Shown in pieces: positions 23,051 through 34,523 of a stretch of DNA of 57,200 nt. The position numbers were made by a program, and so were the translations under genes. Origin of the DNA: Burkholderiales bacterium (GTDB lineage Bacteria; Pseudomonadota; Gammaproteobacteria; Burkholderiales; Burkholderiaceae_C); the NCBI GenBank assembly GCA_947451035.1, contig CANFXR010000007.1, forward strand, positions 1 to 57,200, given 5' to 3'. The notes under the pieces are model-generated. The model was given only the letters and a program-made list of their open reading frames with translations, had not been told where the DNA came from and made no database searches. Within the stretch, counting starts at the first letter, position 1. The number at the start of each line of letters is the position of its first letter.

Positions 23051-24202
23051 ATGAGCCGCCTGCTGTTCGTGACCTTGTTCGCCCTGGTCTTCGGCGGCGG
23101 CGCCAGGGCCGCGGAACCCGACGAGGGCGCATCACCGCGGCGCGAGCCGGCCGCGTCCGCTGAATCAGCCCCATCGGTGCCATCTGAGCCATCCACGCGG
23201 CGCCCTCCAGGCTTGAGCTTCATCGGCGTGCCTCGCATCACGAGCCGCCTGACCGCCCGTGATCTCGGCCTCGTGATCAACGTGAACGACCCGTACTCGG
23301 TCAAGGTGGGCCAGTTCTACATCGATGCCCGGCAGTTGACCGAGTCGCAGGTGCTGCGCGTCGAGTCGCCGGTGCGCGCCGAACTCACGCCAGATGAGTT
23401 CCGCGTGCTCGACGACCGCATCCGGCAATTCTTCGGCCCCGACATCCAGGCCCTCGCGCTGGCCTGGAGCCAGCCGTTTGCCGTGGAGTGCAACTCGATC
23501 ACCGGTGCGCTCACGCTCGGGTTCGACTCAGCCTTGTGCCGCTCGACTTGCGCGCCGTCGCGCAAGTCGACCTACCTCAATGCGTACACATCGCGGCCTT
23601 TCACCGACTTGCAGATGCGCCCGTCGATGCTGCTGGCAGCCAAAAGCGTGACGATGGCCGAGGACATGATTCGCCGAGGCGTCGCATCGGACCACACCCT
23701 GGGGCTGCGCGGATCGCCGCCGGTGAATGCGCATTTCCTCATCACCTCGGACGGTGCCCGCAGCAGCCGCGCCCCACTGTTTCCGCCGCCGGGTCTGCTG
23801 CGCGGCGTCGGGATCGACGTGCACGTCGAAAAGTCCAACGTGCTGCAGGGGGCCGAGCGGTTGCTGCTTTACGAGACCGGCTTGTCTCAGGTCGACAAGC
23901 TCGACACGTTGAAGTGGGTGCCGGGCGGCATCGGGGATCACCTCACGTCCTACGGCGGGCGCATCGACGGCAAGAATGGGCAGATGAGCGCGCTGGAGTG
24001 GATCGCCTCGGGCGCTACGGCCTCCTATGGAACTGTCTCTGAACCGTGCTCCCACCCGCAGAAGTTCCCGCACCCGCAGATCGTGCTGCTGCACTACGCG
24101 CAGGGGGCCAGCCTGATCGAGGCCTACTGGAAGAGCGTGGCCTGGCCGCAGCAGGGACTGTTCATCGGCGAGCCCTTGGCCGCGCCGTTCGCACGCCGGT
24201 GA
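23051..24202 (+). CDS. TIGR03790-like exported protein of unknown function
   Basis: 383 residues from MSRLLFVTLFALVFGGGARAAE, a clear signal peptide; frames upstream of this ATG overlap the divergent regulator. After a Ser/Pro/Glu-rich linker the conserved part begins LGLVINVNDPYSVKVGQFYIDAR and continues with CNSITGALTLGFD, MLAAKS-like MLLAAKSVTMAEDMI and a C-terminal PGGIGDHLTSYGG. I recognise this as the TIGR03790 pattern, an uncharacterised family I recall as being limited to genomes with exosortase; the match is from memory. No catalytic assignment is possible. Six cysteines, including CRSTC, could form disulfides. Confidence 0.7.
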   Translation: MSRLLFVTLFALVFGGGARAAEPDEGASPRREPAASAESAPSVPSEPSTRRPPGLSFIGVPRITSRLTARDLGLVINVNDPYSVKVGQFYIDARQLTESQVLRVESPVRAELTPDEFRVLDDRIRQFFGPDIQALALAWSQPFAVECNSITGALTLGFDSALCRSTCAPSRKSTYLNAYTSRPFTDLQMRPSMLLAAKSVTMAEDMIRRGVASDHTLGLRGSPPVNAHFLITSDGARSSRAPLFPPPGLLRGVGIDVHVEKSNVLQGAERLLLYETGLSQVDKLDTLKWVPGGIGDHLTSYGGRIDGKNGQMSALEWIASGATASYGTVSEPCSHPQKFPHPQIVLLHYAQGASLIEAYWKSVAWPQQGLFIGEPLAAPFARR

Positions 24203-24232
24203 TCGCGAGGCGTTGCTCGGTTGCCGCGTGGC

Positions 24233-25543
24233 TCACGGCCTGATGCCTTGACGCCAGATGCGCGCGGCGTTGACGCCTGACTGCACGGCGCCTTCCAGCG
24301 TTGCAGGGTAGGGGCCCTCGACATAGTCGCCCGCCGCCATCAGGCTGCCTGCGATGCGCGCTGCAGGCCTCGGCAGGCTTGGAGTGCAGCGAAACGTGGC
24401 GCGCTTTTCGGTCAGCACCTGCAGCGTGGTCAGCGGTGCCTTGAGGTGGCCGCTCAGTTGCGCCTGTGCCTGTGCAAACGTGGCCTGGGCGGTGGCGGCG
24501 AGCCCGGCCGCGACCCAGGGCTGCGCAGCGCTGATGACGAAACTCAGCAGACCTTGGCGGCCGCTGAGCCAGCCGTGATCGAACACGAACTGCGCCGGCC
24601 CTTCGACTTCACCCGAGCGCAGCAGGGTCATCGCCTGCTCGAGCCGAGTGCCTGCCGACATGGCGTACACGGTGACGATGGGTTCGTAGCGCAGTCCTGC
24701 AGCGCGTTCGGCCCATGGCGCTGCGTGGTCTCTCGCCAAGCGAGCCGCCTCGCCTGCCGTGCAGCACAACACCACCGCATCGAAACGATCCCCGTCGACG
24801 AGCCAACCCGAAGCGTCGGGTTCGATGTGCATCACCCGTGCTGATGTCCGCACCTTTGCACCGTGCTGCATCAGCCAGCGGGCCGCCGGCTCGGGCAGCA
24901 GTTCGCCCAGCGGGCGGCGCGGCAACAGCAGATCGGCCGATCCGCTGCCCGAGAACAGGGCATCGCGCAGCACCCGCAAGAACACGCTGGCGCTGGCCTG
25001 ATGCGCAGGCGTGTTGAGCGCTGCGACGCACAGGGGCTCGATCAGATCGCGTTGCAGCGCTGCGGGAAGACCGGCGCACAGATCACTGACCGCGAGCGTG
25101 GGGGGGCATCGGAAACCGGCGACAGCCCAGCGGGTGGCCACCCACAACAGCGACACGCGCTCACTCAGCGTCCAGCTGCCGTGAGACAGCACGCCACGCG
25201 CAAATGCCAGCAGCGCCGGCCCGCCCGGCAGGCGTAGCCCGCTGCCGCTGCCGTCGATCAAGGTGAGCGGTGTGCGCAACAGGGCAGCGTCGGGGTCCGC
25301 GCCCACTTCTCGCATCAGGCGCAAGGTCTCGCGGTAGGCACCGATCAGGATGTGCTGTCCGTTGTCGAGCGTCGTGCGCTCGGCACCTGCGCCCATCGGG
25401 ATGCTGCGCGCACGCCCACCCAACGTGGGCGCCATCTCGAACAGCGTGACGCGGTCACCGCCCTGCGTGGCTTCGATGGCCGCTGCCAGCCCCGCCCAAC
25501 CGCCACCGACCACAGCCAGTCGGGCGCTGGCGGTGCGGCCCAA
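24233..25543 (-). CDS. hpnE: Hydroxysqualene dehydroxylase
   Basis: 436 residues, FAD-dependent amine-oxidase fold. It reduces hydroxysqualene to squalene as the third enzyme of the HpnCDE route. The dinucleotide fold is at the N-terminus (LAVVGGGWAGLAAAIEA, then FEMAPTLGGRA), with DNGQHILIGAY next, and the C-terminal FAD contact is AGDYVEGPYPATLEGAVQSG. The start is TTG at 25543, immediately after the hpnD stop, with GGGG within hpnD as a possible ribosome-binding site. Last gene of the operon; it converges on the TIGR03790-like gene with a 30-bp gap. Confidence 0.93.
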   Translation of the reverse strand: MGRTASARLAVVGGGWAGLAAAIEATQGGDRVTLFEMAPTLGGRARSIPMGAGAERTTLDNGQHILIGAYRETLRLMREVGADPDAALLRTPLTLIDGSGSGLRLPGGPALLAFARGVLSHGSWTLSERVSLLWVATRWAVAGFRCPPTLAVSDLCAGLPAALQRDLIEPLCVAALNTPAHQASASVFLRVLRDALFSGSGSADLLLPRRPLGELLPEPAARWLMQHGAKVRTSARVMHIEPDASGWLVDGDRFDAVVLCCTAGEAARLARDHAAPWAERAAGLRYEPIVTVYAMSAGTRLEQAMTLLRSGEVEGPAQFVFDHGWLSGRQGLLSFVISAAQPWVAAGLAATAQATFAQAQAQLSGHLKAPLTTLQVLTEKRATFRCTPSLPRPAARIAGSLMAAGDYVEGPYPATLEGAVQSGVNAARIWRQGIRP

Positions 25544-26392
25544 TCAGCGCCCCTGCCAGTGGGTGCGCACGGCGATCCACAACTTGCGCAGGGGCGTCAG
25601 GGAGGTGCGCTGATGCAGCACCTGGAACCCGTCGGCTTCGATCTCGCGCAGCAAGGTTCGGTAGATGTTGGCCATCATCAGGCCGGGCTTTTGCGCTGGC
25701 CGGTCCACCGCGGGCAGCAGGGCGAACGCCTCGTCGTAGGCCTGGTGCGCGCGTTCGGCCTGAAAGCGCATCAGGGCGGTGAAGCGCTCGCTGTAGCCGT
25801 GCGGTGCCGTGCGCAGCAGCAGTTCGCTGGCCTTCACGTCGAAGCGCTGCAGCTCGGACACCGGCAGGTAGATGCGTCCGCGCCGCGCGTCATCGCCCAC
25901 GTCGCGGATGATGTTGGTCAGTTGCATGGCCAGACCCAGCCGGTGGGCGTACTGGATGGTTGCATCGTCGCTGCGGCCGAAGATGTTGGCCGCCACCTCG
26001 CCGACCACGCCGGCCACCAGATGGCAGTAGCGGGCCAGTCCGGGGAAATCCAGAAACCGTGTTTGGTCCAGGTCGGTCTGGCAGCCCTCGATCACGGCCA
26101 GCAGGTGGGCTGCCTCGATGGCATAAGCCTGCGTGTGAGGCATGAGCGCGCGCATCACCGGGTGGTTGGGCTGACCGTTGTAAGCGCTGACCACTTCCTG
26201 TCGCCACCAGGCGAGCTTGGCTGCGGCCACGCCAGCGTCGGTGGCCTCGTCCACCACATCGTCCACCTCGCGGCAGAAGGCGTAGAACGCCGTGATGGCC
26301 GCGCGCCGCGGTGGCGGCAGAAACAGGAATGCGTAATAAAAGCTCGAGCCGCTCTTGGCGGTCTTGTCCTGCACATACGCTTCAGGGGTCAT
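25544..26392 (-). CDS. hpnD: Presqualene diphosphate synthase
   Basis: 282 residues of the squalene/phytoene synthase family. It joins two farnesyl diphosphates to presqualene diphosphate. Both Asp-rich Mg2+ sites are visible: REVDDVVDEATD near residue 40 and NIIRDVGDDARRGRIYLP near 165-180. FYYAFLFLPPPRRAAITAFYAFCR is typical of HpnD. The ATG overlaps the hpnC stop (ATGA), which decides the start over one 18 codons upstream. Adjacent HpnC and HpnE support HpnD rather than a carotenoid enzyme. Confidence 0.94.
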   Translation of the reverse strand: MTPEAYVQDKTAKSGSSFYYAFLFLPPPRRAAITAFYAFCREVDDVVDEATDAGVAAAKLAWWRQEVVSAYNGQPNHPVMRALMPHTQAYAIEAAHLLAVIEGCQTDLDQTRFLDFPGLARYCHLVAGVVGEVAANIFGRSDDATIQYAHRLGLAMQLTNIIRDVGDDARRGRIYLPVSELQRFDVKASELLLRTAPHGYSERFTALMRFQAERAHQAYDEAFALLPAVDRPAQKPGLMMANIYRTLLREIEADGFQVLHQRTSLTPLRKLWIAVRTHWQGR

Positions 26393-27252
26393 GCGATCTT
26401 GCCTGTCAAAGGGGGTCGGGTTCGCCGCATGCCGGCGGCACGCCACAGCAGCAAGGGTGCATCCAGCGTTCCGATGTGCGGCCTGACGTTCAGCGTGGCG
26501 TGGTTCATGCGCTCGATTTTGTCGACGATTCGCAGCCCGCCTTGCACCACGAGCCGAAGTTCCCAGCCGGCCCGTCCCGCTACGCGGTGCACCAGGGGCG
26601 AGCCTTGCAGCATGAGCGTGCGTGCCCAGGCCGTGACATCGGCAATCAGCGCACGCGCCACCGGGCTGTCTTGCCGATCAAGCAACTCCTGTGGTGATGC
26701 ACCATGCGCCTCGATGTCGAGCTGCGGCACATAGAGCCGCTCGCGCGAGGTGTCGATGCTCAAGTCCTGCCAGAAGTTGATCAGTTGCAACGCGCTGCAA
26801 ATGGCATCCGACTGCCTCAGCGACGCGCTGTCGCGCACGCCGTAGAGGTGCAGCAGCAAGCGTCCGACCGGGTTGGCCGACCGGCTGCAGTAGTCGAGCA
26901 GTTCGGCGCGATCGTGGTAGCGGGTCTTGACGACATCCTGCTCGAAAGCGCTGAGCAGGTCGTGCAGCAATGACACGGGCAACTGCCACTGAGCGATCAC
27001 CGCAGACAGCGGCTCGAACACCGCTTGCCAGCGCGACGAGGCGCTGGCGTGGTTCTCGATCGCCGTGAGGTCTGCGCGAAACGCCGACAGGTCAGCCAGT
27101 CGCTGCGCGGGCGCTGCATCACCTTCGTCAGCCAGATCGTCTGCCGTGCGCGCGAAGTTGTAGATCGCCACGACACACGGGCGCAGCTCCTTGGGGCAAA
27201 GCCAGGAAGCGACGGGGAAATTCTCGTAGTGGTCAACGCTCACGCAGCGCAT
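26389..27252 (-). CDS. hpnC: Hydroxysqualene synthase
   Basis: 287 residues of the squalene/phytoene synthase family. It converts presqualene diphosphate to hydroxysqualene. ENFPVASWLCPKELRPCVVAIYNFARTADDLADEG at the N-terminus is characteristic of HpnC and carries the first Asp-rich motif (RTADDLADE); the second is NFWQDLSIDTSRERLYVP. The ATG at 27252 is the first that does not run into the tRNA; the open frame extends much further upstream but through tRNA-Leu in antisense. First gene of hpnCDE. A cyclase (shc/hpnF) is not in the window, so hopanoid production is inference. Confidence 0.93.
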   Translation of the reverse strand: MRCVSVDHYENFPVASWLCPKELRPCVVAIYNFARTADDLADEGDAAPAQRLADLSAFRADLTAIENHASASSRWQAVFEPLSAVIAQWQLPVSLLHDLLSAFEQDVVKTRYHDRAELLDYCSRSANPVGRLLLHLYGVRDSASLRQSDAICSALQLINFWQDLSIDTSRERLYVPQLDIEAHGASPQELLDRQDSPVARALIADVTAWARTLMLQGSPLVHRVAGRAGWELRLVVQGGLRIVDKIERMNHATLNVRPHIGTLDAPLLLWRAAGMRRTRPPLTGKIA

Positions 27253-27379
27253 TGTCCATGCGCCGGCCAAGGGCGCCGTGGTGGTGTGGCGCGCGCTGTT
27301 CAGGGGGATTCCACGCGCTTGCAAATCGACAGTCCGCACGCGCCGCCAGCGGTCGCCAGCGCGGTTAAACTGGCCGGCT

Positions 27380-27396
27380 TTCCGCGGTGCGCGGAA
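27380..27396. repeat. Inverted repeat between hpnC and tRNA-Leu
   Basis: TTCCGCG (27380-27386) and CGCGGAA (27390-27396) form a perfect 7-bp stem with a 3-base loop. It lies in the 190-bp gap between the divergent hpnC and tRNA gene, so it could be an operator or a structured leader. No T-run. Confidence 0.45.
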
Positions 27397-27442
27397 TTTC
27401 CGTTGGACGGCAGCGCCTGCTCCCGTCGTTTGAATTGGCCCC

Positions 27443-27529
27443 GCGCGGGTGGCGAAATTGGTAGACGCACCAGGTTTAGGTCCTGACGCCAGCAATGGTG
27501 TGCGGGTTCGAGTCCCGCCCCGCGCACCA
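27443..27529 (+). tRNA. tRNA-Leu (anticodon UAG)
   Basis: 87 bases including an encoded CCA. Acceptor stem GCGCGGG/CCCGCGC, class II with a long variable arm, anticodon loop TTTAGGT with TAG at 27477-27479, T-arm GGTTCGAGTCC. The first pair of the anticodon stem looks mismatched (C-A). It reads CTA and other CTN codons, including the CTA in the leuA leader. Confidence 0.95.
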
Positions 27530-27569
27530 GCCGCATCAACCAGCAATGTCTTAAGAAAGTTTTCTGATC

Positions 27570-28880
27570 ATGGCAGTCACCGTCGAAACCCTCGAAAAGC
27601 TTGAGCGTCGCATCACGTTGACGCTCCCGTTTGATGCGCTCCAGAGCGAAATCAGCAGCCGCCTCAAGCGGTTGGCCCTCACGACCAAGGCCGATGGATT
27701 CCGTCCGGGCAAGGTGCCGATGAGCGTGGTGATGCAGCGCTTTGGTAATTCGGTCCATGGCGAGGTCTTGAACGAGAAGGTCAGCCAGGCTTTCATAGAC
27801 GCGACCAAAGAGGCGGGTCTGCGCGTGGCCGGCAGGCCCCAGATTGCTGAAAAAGACACGGCCGAAGAAGGTCAGATGGTGTTCGAGGCCCTCTTTGAGG
27901 TCTATCCCGACATCACCCTCGGTGACCTGAGCCAGACCGAGGTCGAGCGTTTCTCGTCGGAAGTCACCGAGGCGGCCATCGACCGCACCATCGACATCCT
28001 GCGCAAGCAGCGCCGTACGTTTGCCGTGCGTGCCGAATCCGAGGGCGTCATGGAGTCGGATCGCGTGACGATCGACTTCGAGGGCAAGCTCGACGGCGTG
28101 CCATTCGAAGGCGGCAAGGCAGACGACTTCCAGTTTCTGGTCGGCGAAGGTCAGATGCTCGAGACCTTCGACCTGGCTGTTCGTGGCATGAAGAAGGGCG
28201 AATCAAAGACCTTCCCGCTGCGCTTCCCGGACGACTACCAGAGCAAGGATGTGGCCGGCAAGGAGGCTGACTTCCTGGTCACCGTGAAGAGCATCGAAGC
28301 TCAGCAACTGCCTGAAATCAACGACATGTTCGCCCGCTCGCTAGGCGCACTGGACGGATCCATGGAAACCCTGCGCAAGGACGTGGGCAAGAACCTCGAG
28401 CGTGAAGTCAAGGCACGGGTCATGTTGCGCAGCAAGCGCTCGGTGATGGAAGCGCTGCTCAAGAGCACCCAGTTCGATGCCCCAGCCACCCTGATCGAGG
28501 AAGAAGTTGGCAGGCAAGTCGAAGCGGCCCTCGCCGACATGAAAAAGCGCGGCATGCCGGATGTCGACAAGGCGCAAATCCCAGCCAAGATCTTCGAGGC
28601 TCAGGCCGAAAGCCGTGTGCGTCTGGCCCTGTTGGTGTCGGAACTCGTACGCGCCAATAATCTTCAGGCCAAGCCGCAGCAGTTGCAGGCTTACATTGAA
28701 GAGATGTCGCAAAGCTACGAGAACCCTGCCGAGGTCGTCAGTTGGTATCTGGGCGACCGCCAGCGTATGGCGGAAGTCGAGGCCGTGGTCGTCGAGATGA
28801 ACGTGTCCGAGTTCGTGATGGCACGTGCCAAGGTGACCGACAAGCAATTGCCTTTCGATGAACTGATGGCGGCAAACTGA
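27570..28880 (+). CDS. tig: Trigger factor, ribosome-associated chaperone and prolyl isomerase
   Basis: 436 residues, normal length. It binds nascent chains at the ribosome exit. The ribosome-binding domain (about 1-115) carries the signature as GFRPGKVPM near residue 43 in place of the E. coli GFRxGKVP. The FKBP-type isomerase domain (about 150-245) has [31 protein letters not shown]. The rest is the helical C-terminal domain with [22 protein letters not shown]. It starts 40 bp after the tRNA-Leu gene and leads clpP and clpX, the usual order. Confidence 0.96.
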   Translation: MAVTVETLEKLERRITLTLPFDALQSEISSRLKRLALTTKADGFRPGKVPMSVVMQRFGNSVHGEVLNEKVSQAFIDATKEAGLRVAGRPQIAEKDTAEEGQMVFEALFEVYPDITLGDLSQTEVERFSSEVTEAAIDRTIDILRKQRRTFAVRAESEGVMESDRVTIDFEGKLDGVPFEGGKADDFQFLVGEGQMLETFDLAVRGMKKGESKTFPLRFPDDYQSKDVAGKEADFLVTVKSIEAQQLPEINDMFARSLGALDGSMETLRKDVGKNLEREVKARVMLRSKRSVMEALLKSTQFDAPATLIEEEVGRQVEAALADMKKRGMPDVDKAQIPAKIFEAQAESRVRLALLVSELVRANNLQAKPQQLQAYIEEMSQSYENPAEVVSWYLGDRQRMAEVEAVVVEMNVSEFVMARAKVTDKQLPFDELMAAN

Positions 28881-28912
28881 TCGCCCGTCAACCTGACAAC
28901 AAGGAAGTACCC

Positions 28913-29521
28913 ATGAGCGCCATTCACACGCAAGGCTTGGGCATGGTGCCCATGGTCATCGAGCAATCAGGCCGCGGCGAGCGCGCCTACGACATCTACT
29001 CCAGGCTGTTGCGCGAGCGGGTGATCTTCCTGGTCGGGCCGGTCAACGACCAGACCGCCAACGTGGTGGTCGCGCAGTTGCTCTTCCTCGAAAGCGAAAA
29101 CCCTGACAAGGACATTTCGTTCTACATCAACTCGCCAGGGGGTTCGGTGAGCGCTGGCATGTCGATCTTTGACACCATGCAGTTCATCAAGCCGGATGTG
29201 TCGACCTTGTGCATGGGGATTGCGGCCAGCATGGGCGCGTTCCTGCTGGCGGCTGGCGCGAAGGGCAAGCGCTTCGCCCTGCCCAACTCGCGGGTCATGA
29301 TCCACCAACCTTCGGGCGGCGCTCAAGGGCAGGCCACCGACATCGAGATCCAGGCTCGCGAGATCTTGAAACTGCGCGAGAGTCTCAACACGATCCTCGC
29401 CGAGCGCACCGGCCAGACGCTGGAAAAGATCCGCGCCGATTCCGAGCGTGACTTCTTCATGTCTGCCGATGAGGCCCGTGACTATGGACTGATCGATCAG
29501 GTGATTTCGAAGCGGAGTTGA
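28913..29521 (+). CDS. clpP: ATP-dependent Clp protease proteolytic subunit
   Basis: 202 residues. This serine peptidase forms the two-ring chamber that works with ClpX. The catalytic Ser106 lies in [13 protein letters not shown] and His131 in [10 protein letters not shown]; an Asp near 180 ([14 protein letters not shown]) completes the triad. [12 protein letters not shown] is the handle/oxyanion strip. AAGGAAG precedes the ATG. A short N-terminal propeptide is expected to be removed by autoprocessing. The terminator after the stop suggests that tig-clpP messages can end before clpX. Confidence 0.97.
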   Translation: MSAIHTQGLGMVPMVIEQSGRGERAYDIYSRLLRERVIFLVGPVNDQTANVVVAQLLFLESENPDKDISFYINSPGGSVSAGMSIFDTMQFIKPDVSTLCMGIAASMGAFLLAAGAKGKRFALPNSRVMIHQPSGGAQGQATDIEIQAREILKLRESLNTILAERTGQTLEKIRADSERDFFMSADEARDYGLIDQVISKRS

Positions 29522-29550
29522 CCGCCATAAGCGCACGATGAGAACAGTCA

Positions 29551-29588
29551 ACGGGGCCTTTCTTCACAGCAAGGCTCCGTTTTCTTTT
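29551..29588 (+). terminator. Terminator between clpP and clpX
   Basis: ACGGGGCC (29551-29558) pairs with GGCTCCGT (29573-29580), one G-U pair included, and is followed by a T-rich tail. TATTAT at 29593-29598 just after could be a -10 for clpX, so clpX may be separately transcribed. Confidence 0.7.
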
Positions 29589-29632
29589 GCTCTATTATCA
29601 AATTAGCAAGTCCGCTGCCTGGTACCCATTTC

Positions 29633-30901
29633 ATGGCCGAAAAAAAAGGCTCTTCGAGCGAAAAAGTCTTGTACTGCTCCTTCTGCGGCAAAAGCCAGCA
29701 TGAGGTGAAAAAGCTCATTGCGGGGCCGTCTGTGTTCATCTGTGATGAGTGCATCGAGCTTTGCAACGACATCATCCGTGACGAGATCCCCGCAGAGTCT
29801 GCTGACGCCAAGGCAGCGAAGTCCGACCTGCCGATCCCCAGCGAAATCAAGGCCAGCCTGGATCAGTACGTGATCGGGCAGGAGCCTGCCAAGCGCACCT
29901 TGGCGGTGGCGGTCTACAACCACTACAAACGACTCAAGCACATCAGCGTCAACAAGGACGAGGTCGAGTTGTCCAAGAGCAACATCTTGCTGATAGGGCC
30001 CACCGGCTCGGGCAAGACGCTGCTCGCGCAAACGCTCGCCCGGTTGCTCAATGTGCCGTTTGTCATCGCGGATGCCACCACTCTGACCGAGGCTGGCTAT
30101 GTGGGCGAAGACGTCGAGAACATCATTCAGAAGTTGCTGCAGAACTGCAATTACGACGTCGAGAAGGCGCAGCGCGGCATCGTCTATATCGACGAGATCG
30201 ACAAGATTTCGCGCAAGGCCGACAACCCGTCGATCACGCGCGACGTGTCGGGCGAGGGCGTTCAGCAAGCCTTGCTGAAGCTGGTCGAAGGCACCATGGC
30301 CAGCGTACCGCCGCAAGGCGGGCGCAAGCACCCGAATCAGGACTTCCTGCAGATCGACACGACCAACATCCTGTTCATCTGCGGCGGCGCCTTCGACGGG
30401 CTTGAGAAGGTGATTCAAAACCGGTCCGAGAAGTCGGGTATCGGTTTTGGCGCCAACGTCAAGAGCAAGGCCGAACGCAAGGTCAGCGAGGTGTTTCGCG
30501 ATGCCGAGCCCGAGGATCTGATCAAGTTCGGTTTGATTCCTGAACTGGTCGGGCGCCTGCCTGTGATGGCCACGCTGGGCGAACTCACCGAGGACGCATT
30601 GATCCAGATCCTCACCGAGCCCAAGAACGCACTGGTCAAGCAGTATCAGAAACTGTTCAACATGGACGGCGTCGATCTGGAAATCAGGCCTTCAGCGCTG
30701 GCTGCGATTGCCCGCAAGGCACTGGCCAGAAAGACCGGAGCGCGCGGCCTGCGTTCGATCATGGAACAGTCGCTGAACGACACCATGTTCGATCTGCCCG
30801 CGCTCGAGGGCGTTGTCAAGGTGGTGCTCGACGAGCACACCGTCGAGGACGATGCCAAGCCACTGCTTGTTTACCGAGAGCAGGCCAAGGCCAGCGCCTG
30901 A
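29633..30901 (+). CDS. clpX: ATP-dependent Clp protease ATP-binding subunit ClpX
   Basis: 422 residues. This hexameric AAA+ unfoldase feeds substrates to ClpP. The N-terminal zinc-binding domain has four cysteines (YCSFCGKS and ICDECIELC, residues about 14-43). Walker A is GPTGSGKT near 122, Walker [11 protein letters not shown] near 183, and sensor 2 sits in GARGLRS. The IGF-type ClpP-docking loop appears as SGIGFGANV near 264. All parts are intact. No ribosome-binding site is evident before the ATG. Confidence 0.97.
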   Translation: MAEKKGSSSEKVLYCSFCGKSQHEVKKLIAGPSVFICDECIELCNDIIRDEIPAESADAKAAKSDLPIPSEIKASLDQYVIGQEPAKRTLAVAVYNHYKRLKHISVNKDEVELSKSNILLIGPTGSGKTLLAQTLARLLNVPFVIADATTLTEAGYVGEDVENIIQKLLQNCNYDVEKAQRGIVYIDEIDKISRKADNPSITRDVSGEGVQQALLKLVEGTMASVPPQGGRKHPNQDFLQIDTTNILFICGGAFDGLEKVIQNRSEKSGIGFGANVKSKAERKVSEVFRDAEPEDLIKFGLIPELVGRLPVMATLGELTEDALIQILTEPKNALVKQYQKLFNMDGVDLEIRPSALAAIARKALARKTGARGLRSIMEQSLNDTMFDLPALEGVVKVVLDEHTVEDDAKPLLVYREQAKASA

Positions 30902-30918
30902 AAGGGTGATCGCGGCCC

Positions 30919-30935
30919 GTCGTGATTTTCACGAC
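30919..30935. repeat. Inverted repeat downstream of clpX
   Basis: GTCGTGA (30919-30925) and TCACGAC (30929-30935) form a perfect 7-bp stem with loop TTT. It lies between clpX and the candidate lon promoter and could be a weak terminator or a binding site. Confidence 0.45.
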
Positions 30936-30952
30936 AACGCGTCGACGGCTTC

Positions 30953-30980
30953 TTGTAATTCAAGTCTCGAGCCGTAAATA
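30953..30980 (+). promoter_or_regulatory. Candidate promoter of lon
   Basis: TTGTAA and TAAATA are 16 bp apart, 23 bp before the lon start. CTTG in the -35 region recalls heat-shock promoters, but the CCCCAT-type -10 of sigma-32 is absent, so a housekeeping promoter is likelier. Confidence 0.45.
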
Positions 30981-31002
30981 GGTTCGACAAAGAGAGGTCT
31001 TC

Positions 31003-33438
<2,436 letters not shown>

Positions 33439-33470
33439 ACTTTTTGCATCGAGAGACTGGGCTTTCGATG

Positions 33471-33476
33471 TAGAAT
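33471..33476 (+). promoter_or_regulatory. Candidate -10 element of the tRNA-Gly gene
   Basis: TAGAAT lies 29 bp before the tRNA in an AT-rich patch after lon. TTGCAT at 33444 is at a poor spacing of 21 bp. A small stem (CTCTG with CAGAG) follows before the tRNA. Confidence 0.35.
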
Positions 33477-33504
33477 ATGGGCTCTCTGTTTCGCAGAGAA
33501 GTGT

Positions 33505-33580
33505 GCGGGATTAGCTCAGTTGGTAGAGCGATACCTTGCCAAGGTATAGGTCGAGAGTTCGAGTCTCTTATCCCGCTCCA
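33505..33580 (+). tRNA. tRNA-Gly (anticodon GCC)
   Basis: 76 bases with encoded CCA. Acceptor GCGGGAT/ATCCCGC, D-arm GCTCAGTTGGTAGAGC, anticodon stem ATACC/GGTAT around TTGCCAA (anticodon 33538-33540), T-arm GAGAGTTCGAGTCTC. Confidence 0.97.
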
Positions 33581-33587
33581 AGAATTG

Positions 33588-33615
33588 AAAAAGGGAAGCT
33601 GATGCTTCCCTTTTT
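33588..33615 (+). terminator. Terminator between tRNA-Gly and tRNA-Cys
   Basis: A 12-bp stem, AAAAAGGGAAGC (33588-33599) with GCTTCCCTTTTT (33604-33615), with a 4-base loop. Its symmetry lets it work in both directions. tRNA-Cys would need its own promoter or read-through. Confidence 0.8.
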
Positions 33616-33637
33616 CGTCACTGAGGTGGACCCTCAT

Positions 33638-33711
33638 GGCGCGATAGCAAATCGGTTATGCAACGGATTGCAAATCCGTCTAGCCCAGTTCGACTCTGGG
33701 TCGCGCCTCCA
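33638..33711 (+). tRNA. tRNA-Cys (anticodon GCA)
   Basis: 74 bases with encoded CCA. Acceptor GGCGCGA/TCGCGCC, anticodon stem ACGGA/TCCGT around TTGCAAA (anticodon 33670-33672), T-arm CCCAGTTCGACTCTGGG. Confidence 0.96.
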
Positions 33712-33751
33712 AACAAATGTCTTTTGCGGCAAGCATCTGGTCGCTGTGGAC

Positions 33752-33776
33752 AAGCCCGGCTGGTCCGGGCTTTTTT
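33752..33776 (+). terminator. Terminator after tRNA-Cys
   Basis: AAGCCCGG (33752-33759) pairs with CCGGGCTT (33765-33772) around a 5-base loop, with a T6 run. Confidence 0.85.
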
Positions 33777-33917
33777 GCGCCTGCACGTTGTGATCGACGA
33801 CGGATGTCAGTCTGTTTCTCGAAACGCGGCTGGAAGGGTGCGGGTCTATACGGCCGGCGCAGCGCAATGGATTGGCATGCAGTTTCGGGCCGGCTTTCCC
33901 CTCGCACGGGCAGCGGG

Positions 33918-34334
33918 TCAGTTCAGTATCTTGGTGACCGACAGCCGGTTCCAGCCGGCCTCGCGCCGGTAGGTCACGCTGTCCATCAGTTCGCGAACCA
34001 GGAACACGCCCAACCCACCGATGGGGCGATCGTCGATGTCGGCGTCGAGGTCGGGCGCCGGGGCTTGCAGCGGGTCGAAGGCGACACCGTCGTCGGCGAT
34101 CTCCATGGCCAGCGCCACACCCTCTTGAGCCAGATGCAGTCGCACCTGCGGAGTGGTGACGCCATCGGACCCGTAGGAAATGACGTTCATCATGATTTCC
34201 TCGAGCACCAGCCTGAGTTGGAACAGCGCCGTCTCGGACCACGCCATGCGCGCGGCGAATGCGTCGAGTGCCCGGTCGGCCTCTTCCAGAGCGGCCATAT
34301 TGGCCATCAATTCAAGGGTGATCTGCTGTGACAC
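33918..34334 (-). CDS. RsbW/SpoIIAB-like serine kinase (anti-sigma-type ATP-binding protein)
   Basis: 138 residues, a GHKL ATPase fold alone, as in RsbW and SpoIIAB. The N-box is EEIMMNVISYG (about 54-64), the G1 box ADDGVAFDP and the G2 box GGLGVFLVRELMDSV. In partner switching such proteins bind a target (often a sigma factor) and phosphorylate an STAS antagonist. The start is a GTG with GAGG eight bases upstream; the frame is open further upstream without any similarity. It is divergent from the STAS gene at 34524 (189 bp between). No sigma factor gene is adjacent, so its target is unknown. Confidence 0.87.
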   Translation of the reverse strand: MSQQITLELMANMAALEEADRALDAFAARMAWSETALFQLRLVLEEIMMNVISYGSDGVTTPQVRLHLAQEGVALAMEIADDGVAFDPLQAPAPDLDADIDDRPIGGLGVFLVRELMDSVTYRREAGWNRLSVTKILN

Positions 34335-34523
34335 GTGTTGGACCTCAGGGAGGGTTTTAACCCACATTCTCGGCGGACCCCACCCGCAGGGTGACGTGGT
34401 CCGATCGGGCGCACGCGGGGTTGTGAATGACGCCGGCCCGCTCGCAGCAAAGAGAGGTAAAGTGAGCCGCCTTCTCCGGGCACCCAGCCGCCCGCCACCA
34501 CACACTTTCATGGACGCTACAAC

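Noticed and set aside
27253-27546. N-terminal extension of hpnC by 98 codons
   Set aside because: It would be read through tRNA-Leu(UAG) in antisense and carries no HpnC similarity; the ATG at 27252 begins the conserved part.
30953-30980. lon promoter as sigma-32 type
   Set aside because: Only CTTG matches; the CCCCAT-like -10 element is missing. Kept as an ordinary promoter candidate.
34335-34523. TAAA near 34456 as a sigma-28 (flagellar) promoter for the STAS-che genes
   Set aside because: The matching GCCGATAA -10 is absent at the right spacing, so there is no evidence of flagellar control.
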